From Paractinoplanes abujensis (GTDB taxonomy: Bacteria > Actinomycetota > Actinomycetes > Mycobacteriales > Micromonosporaceae): a DNA stretch of 64,000 nt. The DNA is taken from contig NZ_JACHMF010000001.1 of assembly GCF_014204895.1 (NCBI RefSeq), positions 8,866,001 to 8,930,000 of the forward strand, written 5' to 3'. This document shows positions 39,436 to 48,896 of this stretch, in pieces. Positions within the stretch are counted from its first letter, which is position 1; each line of letters starts with the position of its first letter. The position numbers and the translations under genes are program-made. The notes below the pieces were generated by a model. That model was given only the letters and a program-made list of their open reading frames with translations. It was not told where the DNA came from and made no database searches.

Positions 39436-41771
39436 CGGATCTCCCGCCCCAGCAGGGCGCTCAGGGTGGGCAGCACCAGATCGGCGCGGGCCGGATCGAA
39501 GCCGAGCCCGCCCGCGGCCCGCCCCGCGCCGCCCGTGCGCGGCCCGGCCACGCGCTCGCCGATGGCCCGCCGCTCACCCGCCTCGAACGCGCCGAAGGTG
39601 CGGCGCAGCAACGGCAGCACGTCGTCGAACGCGTCGGCCGCGATGTCGGCCAGCCAGTCGTCGAGCACTGCCAGCAGCGCCTCGTCGTGCACCAGCAGCA
39701 GCCCGCCGCCCGACAGGAAACCCTCCACCCAGGCGGCAGCGTGTGCCGGTGCCGTGCCCACGGTCAGCGGCAGCCGCAACCGGCGGCGCACCTCCGCCCC
39801 GTCGAGCCGGCCCGCGTCGAGCAGCAGCCGGGTCAGCCGGCCGGCCAGCAGCCCGTGCAGATCGGCCCGCCCGGCCAGCGACTCCAGCGTGGACAGCCAG
39901 CGGTCGCGCAGCTCGTCGTCCTCCAGCAGGCCGACCGCGGAGTGCACGCCGTCGACCCGGTCGCGCAACACCTTGGCCGCCTCGTCCGACAGTGAGCCGA
40001 CGGCGGAGGGCAGCGCGGCGCACACCCGGACGAGCAGGCTGCTGGTCACGGTGGCCAGCCCGGCCACATCCGTACGCCGGACGTCGCCGTACCGCAGGGT
40101 GCGGGCCAGCGCCGGGATCGCCGCCATCAGGTGGTTGACGTCGGCGTCGAGCGCGGCCCGGGTGTCGAGCGCGGCCAGCACCTGCGGATACGCCTCGGCC
40201 AGGTCGGCCAGCAGGCAGGTCTCGACCAGCGCGGTCACGTCGGCCAGCGTCTCGGCCCGGTGCGCGGCCCGCACCACTTTGGCCGTGGCCGCCGCGACCA
40301 CCGTGGTGCCGTACATGCTGCCTTCGACGAGGCGGATCGCGAACTCGGGCTGCCAGCGCAGGCGCCACTCCTCGCGGAACGTGCCCGTGCCGCGGCGGGT
40401 CGACGTGGGCTCGCCCCACGGCACCCCGATCGTGCGCAGCCGGTGCAGCAGGCGGCTGCGCCTGAGGTCGGTCTCCTTGCGCAGGTCGAGTTCCAGCGCA
40501 CGTTCCAGCGCCTCCGGTTTGAGCCGGGCCGCCCGCTGCTGGGCGGCCAGATCCTTGGCCAGCGGTACGGCGGGCATGTCGTCGGGCACCCCGCCCAGGC
40601 GCTCGCCGACCACCAGCTTGCGGGTGATCAGTTCGACGCGCAGGGGCTCGCCGTCGCACATGACCGACTCGGCCGCCTCGGTCACCTCGGACAGCCCGGC
40701 CAGGGGTCGTCCCCGCAGCGCGGCCAGCGCCTCGGCCAGGCGGGCGGCCTCGATGATGTGCGCCGACGACGTGGGCACCCCCTCGGCCCGCAGCACCCCG
40801 GCCGCGTCGACCAGCCAGCGCGGCACCACCTCGTCGGCCGACGTGAACAGGTGGTGATACCAGCCCGGCGACGTGACGCCCGCGCCGTAGCCCGACCACG
40901 ACGCCAGCCGCCCGTACGTCCACGGCACCCAGGTGAAGTCGACCTTCGCCTTCTTGCGCCCCTTGAGCAGCGCGGTGTCGTCCTTGACGGCGACCTTGCG
41001 GGCCAGGGCGGGCACATGCCACGCCCCGCACACGACGGCGATGTCCTCGTACGTCTTGCGCACCTCGCGCAGCACCCCGCGCATGTACGCCTCGCGCACG
41101 AGATCGTCGGGGTCCTCGGGCGACTGCTCGCGAATGGCCGTCATGGCCTCGGCGATGGCCTCGAACGCGGGCATCCCCCGATGCTCGACCACGTCCTCCC
41201 ACCAGCGCTCGGGGTCGTCGTAGCCCGCCGCGGCGGCAAGCTCGCCGATCGGATCGACCGGCCGCCGCGGTTGCGCCCGCTCGCCCTCCGCCTCCGCCGG
41301 GGCCGCCGCCGCATCCGGTCCGCCCGGATCGGTGCCTGTGTTCGGCTCGCCTGAACTCGGGTCGCTCGAACTCGGCCCGTCCGGCCCCGGCAATGGCTGA
41401 GTCAGCGGCCCCGCCGGAGCGTCAGGCGCATCAGGCGGTGAAGCCCGCCTCTCATCGGTCAGCCGGTAGGCGAACGGCAGGTCGAAGAACCGCACCGGAA
41501 TCCCGCGTTCGACGGCCCACCGGATCGCCTGCCATTCCGGCGAGAACACCGCGAACGGCCAGAACGCCGCCCGCCGCGGATCGTCGGCCGCATAGCCCAG
41601 CAGCGCCACCGGCGGCTCCAGCCCCGCGTCGGCCACCCACCGCACCAGCGCGTCGGCCTCGGGCGGCCCTTCGACCAGGAGCACGTCGGGCGGTTGCCGT
41701 TCGAGTTCCTGCACCACGGCCCGGGCCGACCCCGGGCCGTGGTGGCGAATGCCGTAGAGACGCTCAGGCAT
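39432..41771 (-). CDS. DUF5682 protein
   Basis: This is a 779-residue soluble protein. The N terminus LYGIRHHGPGSARAV then VLLVEGPPEADAL resembles the His/Gly-Ser and Glu motifs of the TraB/ChaN/EreA-like hydrolase fold, so an enzymatic role is plausible. YDDPERWWEDVVEHR and AVVCGAWHVPAL are further conserved-looking blocks, and the C-terminal half is helical. It overlaps the MoxR gene by 8 bp and the VWA gene by 4 bp. The hydrolase reading is inference from short motifs. Confidence 0.83.
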   Translation of the reverse strand: MPERLYGIRHHGPGSARAVVQELERQPPDVLLVEGPPEADALVRWVADAGLEPPVALLGYAADDPRRAAFWPFAVFSPEWQAIRWAVERGIPVRFFDLPFAYRLTDERRASPPDAPDAPAGPLTQPLPGPDGPSSSDPSSGEPNTGTDPGGPDAAAAPAEAEGERAQPRRPVDPIGELAAAAGYDDPERWWEDVVEHRGMPAFEAIAEAMTAIREQSPEDPDDLVREAYMRGVLREVRKTYEDIAVVCGAWHVPALARKVAVKDDTALLKGRKKAKVDFTWVPWTYGRLASWSGYGAGVTSPGWYHHLFTSADEVVPRWLVDAAGVLRAEGVPTSSAHIIEAARLAEALAALRGRPLAGLSEVTEAAESVMCDGEPLRVELITRKLVVGERLGGVPDDMPAVPLAKDLAAQQRAARLKPEALERALELDLRKETDLRRSRLLHRLRTIGVPWGEPTSTRRGTGTFREEWRLRWQPEFAIRLVEGSMYGTTVVAAATAKVVRAAHRAETLADVTALVETCLLADLAEAYPQVLAALDTRAALDADVNHLMAAIPALARTLRYGDVRRTDVAGLATVTSSLLVRVCAALPSAVGSLSDEAAKVLRDRVDGVHSAVGLLEDDELRDRWLSTLESLAGRADLHGLLAGRLTRLLLDAGRLDGAEVRRRLRLPLTVGTAPAHAAAWVEGFLSGGGLLLVHDEALLAVLDDWLADIAADAFDDVLPLLRRTFGAFEAGERRAIGERVAGPRTGGAGRAAGGLGFDPARADLVLPTLSALLGREIR

Positions 41772-42825
41772 CGCGGGCGGCCCGATAGAAGTCGCGCCAG
41801 TCGGTCCGCTCGCGCACCACGGTCTCCAGGTATTCGCGCCAGACCACCCCGTCGGAGACCGGGTCCTTCACGACCGCGCCGACGATGCCCGCGGCCACGT
41901 CGGCCGGGTGCAGCCGCCCGTCGCCGAAGTGCGCCGCCAGCGCCATGCCGTTGGTGATCACCGAGATGGCCTCGGCCGTGGACAGCGTGCCGGTGGGCGA
42001 CTTCAGCTTGGTGCGGCCGTCCTCGGTCAGGCCGGTGCGCAGCTCGCGGAAGACCGTCACCACGCGGCGGATCTCGTCGAGCGCGGCCGGCACCTCGGGC
42101 AGGTCGAGCGACTGGCCGAGCTGAGCCACCCGCCGCGCGACGATGTCGACCTCGTCGTCGGCCGAGGCCGGCACGGGCAGCACGACGGTGTTGAACCGGC
42201 GGCGCAGCGCGCTGGACAGCTCGTTGACGCCGCGGTCGCGGTCGTTGGCCGTGGCGATCAGGTTGAAGCCGCGCTGCGCCTGCACCTCGGTGTTGAGCTC
42301 GGGCACCGGCAGAGTCTTCTCGCTCAGGATCGTGATCAGCGCGTCCTGCACGTCGGAGGGCACGCGGGTCAGCTCTTCCAGCCGGGCGATCGTGCCCGTC
42401 TGCATGGCCCGCATGATCGGGCTGGCCACCAGCGCCGCCTCGGAGGGCCCCTCGGCCAGCAGGCGCGCGTAGTTCCACCCGTACCGGATCGCCTCTTCCG
42501 CCGTGCCCGCGGTGCCCTGCACCAGCAGCGTCGAGTCGCCCGAGACGGCCGCCGCGAGATGCTCGGAGACCCACGTCTTGGCCGTGCCGGGCACGCCGAG
42601 CAGCAGCAGCGCCCGGTCGGTGACGAGGGTGGACACCGCGACCTCCATCAGGCGGCGCGGCCCCACGTACTTCGGGGTGATCTTGGCGCCGTCGCCGAGC
42701 AGGTAGGTCACCACTGCCTGCGGGGAGAGCCGCCAGCCGGGCGGGCGGGGCCGGTCGTCGGCGGCGGCGAGCAGGGCCAGCTCCTCGGCGTACTGGTCCT
42801 CGGCGTGCGGGCGCAGAGCGGTCAC
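41764..42825 (-). CDS. MoxR-type AAA+ ATPase
   Basis: This is a 353-residue AAA+ ATPase of the MoxR group. Walker A is LLGVPGTAKTW, Walker B region IARLEELTRVP, sensor 1 IATANDRDRG, and ALRRRFN supplies the arginine-finger region. MoxR ATPases work with VWA proteins to remodel or activate targets. The start GTG 42825 has TTTGGAG at 6 bp; the upstream TTG 42837 is less likely. It sits between the SWIM and DUF5682 genes. Confidence 0.92.
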   Translation of the reverse strand: MTALRPHAEDQYAEELALLAAADDRPRPPGWRLSPQAVVTYLLGDGAKITPKYVGPRRLMEVAVSTLVTDRALLLLGVPGTAKTWVSEHLAAAVSGDSTLLVQGTAGTAEEAIRYGWNYARLLAEGPSEAALVASPIMRAMQTGTIARLEELTRVPSDVQDALITILSEKTLPVPELNTEVQAQRGFNLIATANDRDRGVNELSSALRRRFNTVVLPVPASADDEVDIVARRVAQLGQSLDLPEVPAALDEIRRVVTVFRELRTGLTEDGRTKLKSPTGTLSTAEAISVITNGMALAAHFGDGRLHPADVAAGIVGAVVKDPVSDGVVWREYLETVVRERTDWRDFYRAARDA

Positions 42826-42846
42826 GTGCAACTCCAAAGGTGAAAG

Positions 42847-45624
42847 TCAGGAAGCCGTTGTCAGCTCGTCGAACATCTCTTGGCGGAACGTGAGGGTGCG
42901 GGCCAGCTCGGCCACCGGCCGCACGCGGGAGGGGTCGGCCGGCTCCTGGTCGAGCTGCAGCGCCAGGCGGCTCACCAGCTCGGCGTAGCCCGGCGGCATG
43001 GCCAGGCCGGCCTCGCGGCACAGCTCACCCAGCTGCCAGCTGTGGCGGTCGGTGCGGGCGCGGTGGGCGATCGTCTCCAGCACCGCCACCGACAGCTCCT
43101 CGGGCCAGTGGCCGGGATGGATCGCCAGCAGCCGGTTGGCCAGGCCGTCGTCACGGCGCAGGGCGTCGGCGGCCAGCCGTCCCAGCTCCGCGGGCGGCAG
43201 AACCAGATGCAGATCCCACCGCACGGATTCGCGCAGCGCGCCGGACACCTCGGTCAGCAGCGCGCCGGCCCAGGCCGGGTCCTGCTGGACGACCGCGGCC
43301 TTGGCCCAGCCGTGCAGCAGCGGCGTCTCCCAGTCGTTGCCGCGGGCCAGCCGCAGCATCGTCGCCGGGTCGGACCAGGTGTCGAGGGGCGTGGCCGCCA
43401 CGACCTCCTCCAGCAGCCAGGCGCTGACGCCGATGCCGCGGGCCGGGGTGGACGCCACGCCGTCGCGGCGCAGGGCGGCGTCGAGCTCCTCGGGCGGCGT
43501 CACGACGAGCCGGTCGGCGCCGAGCATCCGGCGCTCGCGGCGCACCAGCGTCCGGGCGCGCTCGGCCATGCGGGCGCGCAGCCGCGAGCCGGGCAGCCGG
43601 CGCAGCAAATCGAGCGCCGCCTCGCGGACCTCCTTGCGGCGGTCGTCGAGAGCCCGTTCCAGGAAGGGGTCGTCGTCGGCGGACAGACTGGTGGCCAGCA
43701 CGCCGACGAACCGGGCGCGGTCGTCGGAGGACTCCTCGGCCCACGTGCTCTCGAGAAGCTCGCGGGCCCGGCCCGGATCGGTCTGGCGCAGCCGGGTCAG
43801 GTGGCCCACGCGCTCGCCGGAGCTGCCCATGTGCCAGTCGGGGAGCTCGGCCACCACTGTCGTCTCGTCGCGCAGCCAGCGCCAGTCGGCCCGCATGCCG
43901 GCCAGCCATGCGCCCCGGCGGCCGGCCACCCGGGCCAGCGCGGGCCGCACGATCGAGTTGCGCCGGCCCGCGTCGAGCAGCGCCGGCAGCGCGGCCGGGG
44001 GCACATGCCCGCCCCGCTCGGCCGCGGCGGCGAGCCACTGGCCGAGCAGCTCCTGCGCGAGCTGGGCGCCGCCGGGCACAGCCCCGCCCAGGATGCGCAG
44101 CAGGCGCGCGCCGGCCGGGGTGGGCAGCGGCGCCTGCGTCTCGGCGGGCGTGGCCGGCACCACCTCGTGACCGTCGCCGGGCAGCACGCCGGCCCGATGC
44201 CGGGTCAGGGCCACGGCGGCCGCCTCGAGCAGGGAGGCCTCACCCGTCCAGGGGCGGCGGTTGGTGCCGACCAGGGCCGCGGCCAGCAGCTCGGGCGGCA
44301 GCTCGGGGTGGCCGGTGCGACTGGGGTCGGGTTGCGGGGGAGCGGCTGCCACGAACCGGCCCTCGACCCACGCCGCGAGCGGGCGCAGACCGGCCGGCGA
44401 CCACTCGGCGGCCACCGTGGCCGGGTGTCCGCCGGCCGCGGCCAGCAGCCACCACGGCTCGCGATGGCCGGGGGCGAGCGGCAGGGCGGCGCCGGACTCG
44501 TCGACCAGCCAGGCGTCGCCGCTGGGGACGACGCCGGACAGCAGGACCGGCGCGTCGAACCGCCACGGCTCGGCGGCCACGGTCGCGCTGTAACCGGCCA
44601 GGGCCGCGGCCAGCGGCAGGGCGCCGCTGGGCTCGCGGAACGGCTCGGCGGCGCTCGCCTTCTCGGCGACGAGGGCGCGCAGCGGGGCCGCACCGGGGTA
44701 GAAGGCCAGCTCGCCGCGGAACTCCGTGCCGGCGACGAGGTCGGAGGTCATCGGCTGGCCGGGCGCGGCGAACGAGAGCACCAGCGCGAACCGGCCGGTC
44801 GTCTCGCCCCGCAGCCAGGTGCGCCGCGTGGTCAGCGCGCCGTCGTCGGACTCGACCTGGCCCAGCACCTGCCACCGGTCGGTCACGCGGGGACCGGCCA
44901 GCACGTCGTCGGTGGCCACGGGGAAGCCGATCCGGCTGCGCACGGTGGCCGCCAGCTCGGGCGGGAGGTCGGCCAGCCGGTCGTAACCCGAGACGAGCAG
45001 CCGCAGCAGGGCCAGCTCGCCGAGCAGACGGTCGGCCCAGTGCGGCCCGATGCCGGCGATCGAGCCCAGCCGGCGCACGGCGCTCGCCGCCGCCGGGGCC
45101 TGCGCGTCGACCAGCCGGGCGGCCATGGCCTCGAACGGCTGCGGCCCGCTGCGCTGGGCGCCCGCCAGGCCCTGGCGGATCTGGTCGTCGAGCCAGCGGC
45201 GCAGCTCGGTCAGGCCGCCCGCGACCCGCTCGGCCCGCTGCTCGGCCCGCTTGGCGGCGGCGGCCGGATCGGGGCCCGCACCGGGCTCCTTGGGCTTGGC
45301 AGCGGCCCGCGCCGCCCGTGCGGCCTGCCACTCCCGGGCGAACTCGGCCGGCGGTGCGTCGGCCACATCGGACTCGGCCCAGAGCAGTAACAGCGCCAGC
45401 GAGTGCTTGCAGGGGATCTTGCGGCTGGGACACGAGCACTTGAACGCGGGGCCGGTCAGGTCGACGCAGACCTGATAATTGCGGCACTGTCCCCACAGGA
45501 TGTCGTCGAGCCGCCCGGTCGCCGACCACGAGGCCGGGAAGGACAGGCTGCGAGCGGCCTTGACCGACGAGGCATCGGGAGCGAGCGTCTCGACCTGAGC
45601 GGCCGACCAGCGTTCAACGGGCAC
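42847..45624 (-). CDS. SWIM zinc-finger protein with DUF5691 region
   Basis: This is a 925-residue protein, first in the operon. A SWIM zinc finger near the N terminus reads FKCSCPSRKIPCKH (CxC...CxH), likely for nucleic acid or protein binding. A basic Ala/Lys-rich stretch follows, then a long helical repeat-like body to the C terminus (DUF5691-like, with RPWTGEASLLEAAAVAL). It starts with GTG 45624 and is 21 bp from the MoxR start. It is probably the recognition part of the ternary system. Confidence 0.88.
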   Translation of the reverse strand: MPVERWSAAQVETLAPDASSVKAARSLSFPASWSATGRLDDILWGQCRNYQVCVDLTGPAFKCSCPSRKIPCKHSLALLLLWAESDVADAPPAEFAREWQAARAARAAAKPKEPGAGPDPAAAAKRAEQRAERVAGGLTELRRWLDDQIRQGLAGAQRSGPQPFEAMAARLVDAQAPAAASAVRRLGSIAGIGPHWADRLLGELALLRLLVSGYDRLADLPPELAATVRSRIGFPVATDDVLAGPRVTDRWQVLGQVESDDGALTTRRTWLRGETTGRFALVLSFAAPGQPMTSDLVAGTEFRGELAFYPGAAPLRALVAEKASAAEPFREPSGALPLAAALAGYSATVAAEPWRFDAPVLLSGVVPSGDAWLVDESGAALPLAPGHREPWWLLAAAGGHPATVAAEWSPAGLRPLAAWVEGRFVAAAPPQPDPSRTGHPELPPELLAAALVGTNRRPWTGEASLLEAAAVALTRHRAGVLPGDGHEVVPATPAETQAPLPTPAGARLLRILGGAVPGGAQLAQELLGQWLAAAAERGGHVPPAALPALLDAGRRNSIVRPALARVAGRRGAWLAGMRADWRWLRDETTVVAELPDWHMGSSGERVGHLTRLRQTDPGRARELLESTWAEESSDDRARFVGVLATSLSADDDPFLERALDDRRKEVREAALDLLRRLPGSRLRARMAERARTLVRRERRMLGADRLVVTPPEELDAALRRDGVASTPARGIGVSAWLLEEVVAATPLDTWSDPATMLRLARGNDWETPLLHGWAKAAVVQQDPAWAGALLTEVSGALRESVRWDLHLVLPPAELGRLAADALRRDDGLANRLLAIHPGHWPEELSVAVLETIAHRARTDRHSWQLGELCREAGLAMPPGYAELVSRLALQLDQEPADPSRVRPVAELARTLTFRQEMFDELTTAS

Positions 45625-45703
45625 GGGAAAACCCTAGGCCGCGGGTACGACAATTTCCTCCGCCCCTGCTCACGTCGTCGGGCCGCGGTGAAATGATCGG
45701 ACC

Positions 45704-46348
45704 ATGAAGGTCGTGGTCTTCGGGGCAACGGGCATGGTCGGCCAGGGTGTGCTGCGGGAATGCCTGCTCGCGCCCGACGTCGAGGAGGTGCTGGCCGTCA
45801 TCCGGACGCCCACCGGCCTCACCCATCCGCGCCTGCGCGAGGTCCGCCTGCACGACTTCGCCGACCTCGAGCCGATCAGGGACGAGCTGCGCGGCTTCGA
45901 CGCCTGTTTCTACTGCCTGGGCGTCTCCTCGATCGGCCTGGACGAGGCCGCCTACACCCGCGTCTCCTACGACTACCCGATGGCCGCCGCGCGCACGTTC
46001 GCCGAGGTCAACCCCCAAACTACTTTCGTGTACGTCTCGGGGGCGGGCACCAACGCCGAGGGGCGGCAGATGTGGGCCCGGGTGAAGGGCCGGGCCGAAC
46101 GCGACATCATCGAGCTGCTGCCCGATGCGTACGCCTTCCGGCCCGCGATGATTCAGCCGAAGCACGGCATCCGCTCCAAGACGGGGTGGTACAACACGCT
46201 CTGGACGGTCACCGCGCCGCTCATGCCCCTACTGGACCGGGTTGCCCCCCAATACGTGACGTCCACCGACCGGGTGGGCCGGGCCATGCTGCGCGCCGCC
46301 CGGATCGGCTTCCCCGAGCGCATCGTCGAGAACGGCGGCCTCCGCTGA
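45704..46348 (+). CDS. Atypical SDR, NAD(P)-binding epimerase-like protein
   Basis: This is a 214-residue Rossmann protein. The N-terminal VVVFGATGMVGQGVLREC binds NAD(P); FYCLGVSSIG and FVYVSGAGTN follow. YxxxK is not clear, so it may bind rather than reduce. It is divergent from the SWIM operon (79-bp gap). Its last 120 bp overlap the end of the EamA gene on the other strand. Confidence 0.85.
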   Translation: MKVVVFGATGMVGQGVLRECLLAPDVEEVLAVIRTPTGLTHPRLREVRLHDFADLEPIRDELRGFDACFYCLGVSSIGLDEAAYTRVSYDYPMAAARTFAEVNPQTTFVYVSGAGTNAEGRQMWARVKGRAERDIIELLPDAYAFRPAMIQPKHGIRSKTGWYNTLWTVTAPLMPLLDRVAPQYVTSTDRVGRAMLRAARIGFPERIVENGGLR

Positions 46349-47227
46349 CTCGGGCTGGGGCACGGGCGGCGTCTGCAGGGTCGGTGGTCGGGTCCGCTGG
46401 CCCCAGGTGACGGCGGCGAAGGCGACGACCATGCCGATCACCTGCAGCGTCGTCAGGCTCTGGCCCAGCGCGGCCCAGCCGACCACCGTGGCCACCAGCG
46501 GGGAGAGCAGGCTCAGCAGGGCGAGCCGGGCGGCCGGAAGGCGTTCGAGGCCCCAAAACCACAGCGAGTAGCCCAGGGCGGTGCCGATCACGGAGAGGTA
46601 GGCGTAGCCCGCCAGGTTGGTCGCGGTCAGCCGGGGCGGGAGGCCTTCGACGACCAGCATCACCGGCAGCAGCACGAGCCCGCCGGCCACCAGCTGCCAG
46701 CCGGTCGAGGTCAGCAGCGGTACGTCGGGACGGCCCCAGCGTTTCGTGAGCACCAGGCCGAGCGCCATGGAGGCCGCGCCGACCAGGCCCGCGATCAGTC
46801 CCGCGGCGTCGAGCCGGGCCGAGGCCGTGAGCACCGCCAGGCTGACCCCGCCCGCGCCGAGCACCGCCGCCACCACCGTACGCAGGGCGACGCGTTCGGT
46901 CAGCAGCAGCACTGTCAGCCCGGCCACGATCAGCGGCTGGGCCGCTCCCAGCACCGCGGCCATGCCACCGGGCAGGCGATAGGAGGCGACGAACAGCATC
47001 GCGAAGAACAGCCCGATGTTGAGCGTGCCGAGCACCGCCGATCGCCACCACCACGAGCCGCGCGGAAGCCGCCGGGTGAGGGCGAGCAGCAGCAACCCGG
47101 CGGGCAGGGCGCGCAGGACACCACCGAGCAGCGGGCGGCCCGGGGGCAGGAATTCGGTGGTGACCGCGTAGGTAGTGCCCCAGACGGCGGGGGTGATCGC
47201 GGTGAGCAGCAGGACCGGTGACCGCAT
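46229..47227 (-). CDS. EamA/DMT-family transporter
   Basis: This is a 332-residue membrane protein with ten predicted helices in two EamA repeats (for example SPVLLLTAITPAVWGTTYAVTTEFLPPG and AGYAYLSVIGTALGYSLWFWGLERLP). Such proteins export metabolites or drugs. After the last helix (GMVVAFAAVTWGQ) about 50 odd residues are encoded opposite the SDR gene end. GAGGGAG fits ATG 47227. The MarR gene is divergent and its operator sites lie between. Confidence 0.88.
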   Translation of the reverse strand: MRSPVLLLTAITPAVWGTTYAVTTEFLPPGRPLLGGVLRALPAGLLLLALTRRLPRGSWWWRSAVLGTLNIGLFFAMLFVASYRLPGGMAAVLGAAQPLIVAGLTVLLLTERVALRTVVAAVLGAGGVSLAVLTASARLDAAGLIAGLVGAASMALGLVLTKRWGRPDVPLLTSTGWQLVAGGLVLLPVMLVVEGLPPRLTATNLAGYAYLSVIGTALGYSLWFWGLERLPAARLALLSLLSPLVATVVGWAALGQSLTTLQVIGMVVAFAAVTWGQRTRPPTLQTPPVPQPESAEAAVLDDALGEADPGGAQHGPAHPVGGRHVLGGNPVQ

Positions 47228-47249
47228 CACGAACTCCCTCGACACCAAG

Positions 47250-47310
47250 TATCTCGACATCAAGATAAAACCGCGCGGGGTCTCTCGTTGTCAAGAAGCT
47301 CGACATCGAG
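47250..47310. promoter_or_regulatory. Two MarR-type operator sites
   Basis: TATCTCGACATCAAGATA (47250-47267) is an imperfect palindrome, and CTCGACATCGAG (47299-47310) is a related, nearly perfect one; both share TCGACATC. They lie between the divergent EamA and MarR genes, the second 12 bp before the MarR start. Binding by that MarR protein is inferred. Confidence 0.7.
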
Positions 47311-47321
47311 ACAATGGTGGG

Positions 47322-47813
47322 GTGACAAGCGACTCAGGCGACCGGGTGGATCTGATCGTCCGCCAGTGGGCGCGGGAACGACCCGACCTCGAGACGACGG
47401 CCATGTCGGTGTTCGGGCGGATCTTCCGGCTGGCCCGGCTGGCCGGCGACCGGATGGAACGGGCCTATTCCCCGTACGGGATCGGCCGGCCCGAATTCGA
47501 CGTGCTGGCCACGCTGCGCCGGGCCGGCGATCCCTATCAGCTCTCCCCGGGTGAGCTCGCGGCCTCGATGATGCTGAGCACCGGCGGCACCACCGCCCGG
47601 CTCGACCGGCTGGAGAAGGCGGGCCTGATCGAGCGGCTGCCCTCACCCAGCGACCGGCGCAGCGTGCTGGTGCGGCTCACCCGGCCCGGCTTCGACACGG
47701 TCGAGCAGGCGGTCGGGGCCGGCCTCGCCCAGCAGCAGGACATGCTGGCCCACCTCTCGCCGGAGAAGCAGCGTCAGCTGGACGCCCTGCTGCGCGAGGC
47801 GCTCAGGGGGTGA
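47322..47813 (+). CDS. MarR-family transcriptional regulator
   Basis: This is a 163-residue winged-helix repressor. The DNA-binding part is LSPGELAASMMLSTGGTTARLDRLEKAGLIERLPSPSDRRSVLVRLT, with the conserved D-R pair of the wing. It likely represses the divergent EamA exporter and itself through the two sites at 47250-47310, released by the exported compound. The start is GTG 47322. Its 3' end overlaps the next leftward gene by 11 bp. Confidence 0.9.
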   Translation: MTSDSGDRVDLIVRQWARERPDLETTAMSVFGRIFRLARLAGDRMERAYSPYGIGRPEFDVLATLRRAGDPYQLSPGELAASMMLSTGGTTARLDRLEKAGLIERLPSPSDRRSVLVRLTRPGFDTVEQAVGAGLAQQQDMLAHLSPEKQRQLDALLREALRG

Positions 47814-48810
47814 CGCCGTGGCCCGCCGGCACCACCTCGGCCGGCGGGGGCGGGGGCGGCGGCGTGCCGTCACCGAAGGGCCGCCCGCCCAGCTTCTCGC
47901 GGCCGTGTTCGGTCAGCCAGCCGGAGAGATCGGGGCCCGCCGGGACGATCCCGGTCGGATTGATGTCCTTGTGCACGATGTAGTAGTGCTGCTTGATGTG
48001 CACGAAGTCAGTCGTGTCGCCGAAACCGGGCGTCTGGAACAGGTCCCGGGCGTACGCCCACAGCACCGGCATCTCGGTCAGCTTGCTGCGGTTGCACTTG
48101 AAGTGGCCGTGGTAGGCGGCGTCGAACCGGGCCAGCGTCGTGAACAGGCGCACGTCGGCCTCGGTGATCGTGTCGCCGACCAGGTAACGCTGCCCGGCCA
48201 GCAGCTCCGACAGTTTGTCGAGACGGGCGAAGAGCCGCTCGTACGCCGCCTCGTAGGCCTCCTGGGTGCCGGCGAACCCGGCCCGGTAGACGCCGTTGTT
48301 GACGTCCGCGAAGACGAACCGGTTCACCTTGTCGATCTGGTCCCGCAGCTCCTCGGGGTAGAGCTTCGGAGCACCCGTACGGTGGAACTTCGTCCACTCT
48401 CCGGAGAGATCGAGCGTGATCTGGGCGAAGTCGTTGGTGACGACCTGCCCGGTCGGCACGTCGACGATCGCGGGCACGGTGATCCCCTTCTCGTAGCCCG
48501 GGATCCGTTTGAAGTACGCCTCCTGCAGCCGCTCGATGCCGAGCACCGGGTCACGGCCGTCCGGGTCCAGGTCGAACGTCCAGCTGCGCTCGTCGTGGGT
48601 CGGCCCGGCGATGCCCATCGAGAGCACGTCCTCCAGGCCCAGCAGGCGACGCACGATGATCGCCCGGTTGGCCCACGGGCAGGCGCGGGCGACCACGAGC
48701 CGGTAGCGGCCGGGCTCGACCGGGTAGCCGTCCCGGCCGTCGGCGGTGATCCGGGTCGTGATGTACCGCTGATCCCGGTTGAATTCGCCCTGGGGGTTCA
48801 CATACGCCAT
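47803..48810 (-). CDS. Glutathionyl-hydroquinone-reductase-like GST (Xi class)
   Basis: This is a 335-residue ECM4/YqjG-type thiol transferase. The catalytic Cys is in RACPWANR; the N-terminal thioredoxin fold has TVPAIVD and the helical C-terminal domain has YLVGDTITEADVRLFTTLARFDAAYHGHFKCN. In actinobacteria, which use mycothiol, the homologue probably reduces mycothiolyl- or related quinone conjugates. The tail is a Pro-rich run. ATG 48810 starts it. Confidence 0.9.
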   Translation of the reverse strand: MAYVNPQGEFNRDQRYITTRITADGRDGYPVEPGRYRLVVARACPWANRAIIVRRLLGLEDVLSMGIAGPTHDERSWTFDLDPDGRDPVLGIERLQEAYFKRIPGYEKGITVPAIVDVPTGQVVTNDFAQITLDLSGEWTKFHRTGAPKLYPEELRDQIDKVNRFVFADVNNGVYRAGFAGTQEAYEAAYERLFARLDKLSELLAGQRYLVGDTITEADVRLFTTLARFDAAYHGHFKCNRSKLTEMPVLWAYARDLFQTPGFGDTTDFVHIKQHYYIVHKDINPTGIVPAGPDLSGWLTEHGREKLGGRPFGDGTPPPPPPPAEVVPAGHGVTP

Positions 48811-48896
48811 GAACCCATCCTGCGACCTGCCGGACGGAAACGCCCGGCGAACGGGTCTGGAACCCCGATCCGCCCCGCATCTGCCAGAGTGGGCGG

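Noticed and set aside
37687..40857. 1056-residue rightward ORF
   Set aside because: Antisense to the methyltransferase, VWA and DUF5682 genes, which have clear motifs; the translation is low complexity.
42880..45390. 836-residue ORF opposite the SWIM gene
   Set aside because: Antisense shadow, Gln/Gly/Arg-rich, no recognisable fold.
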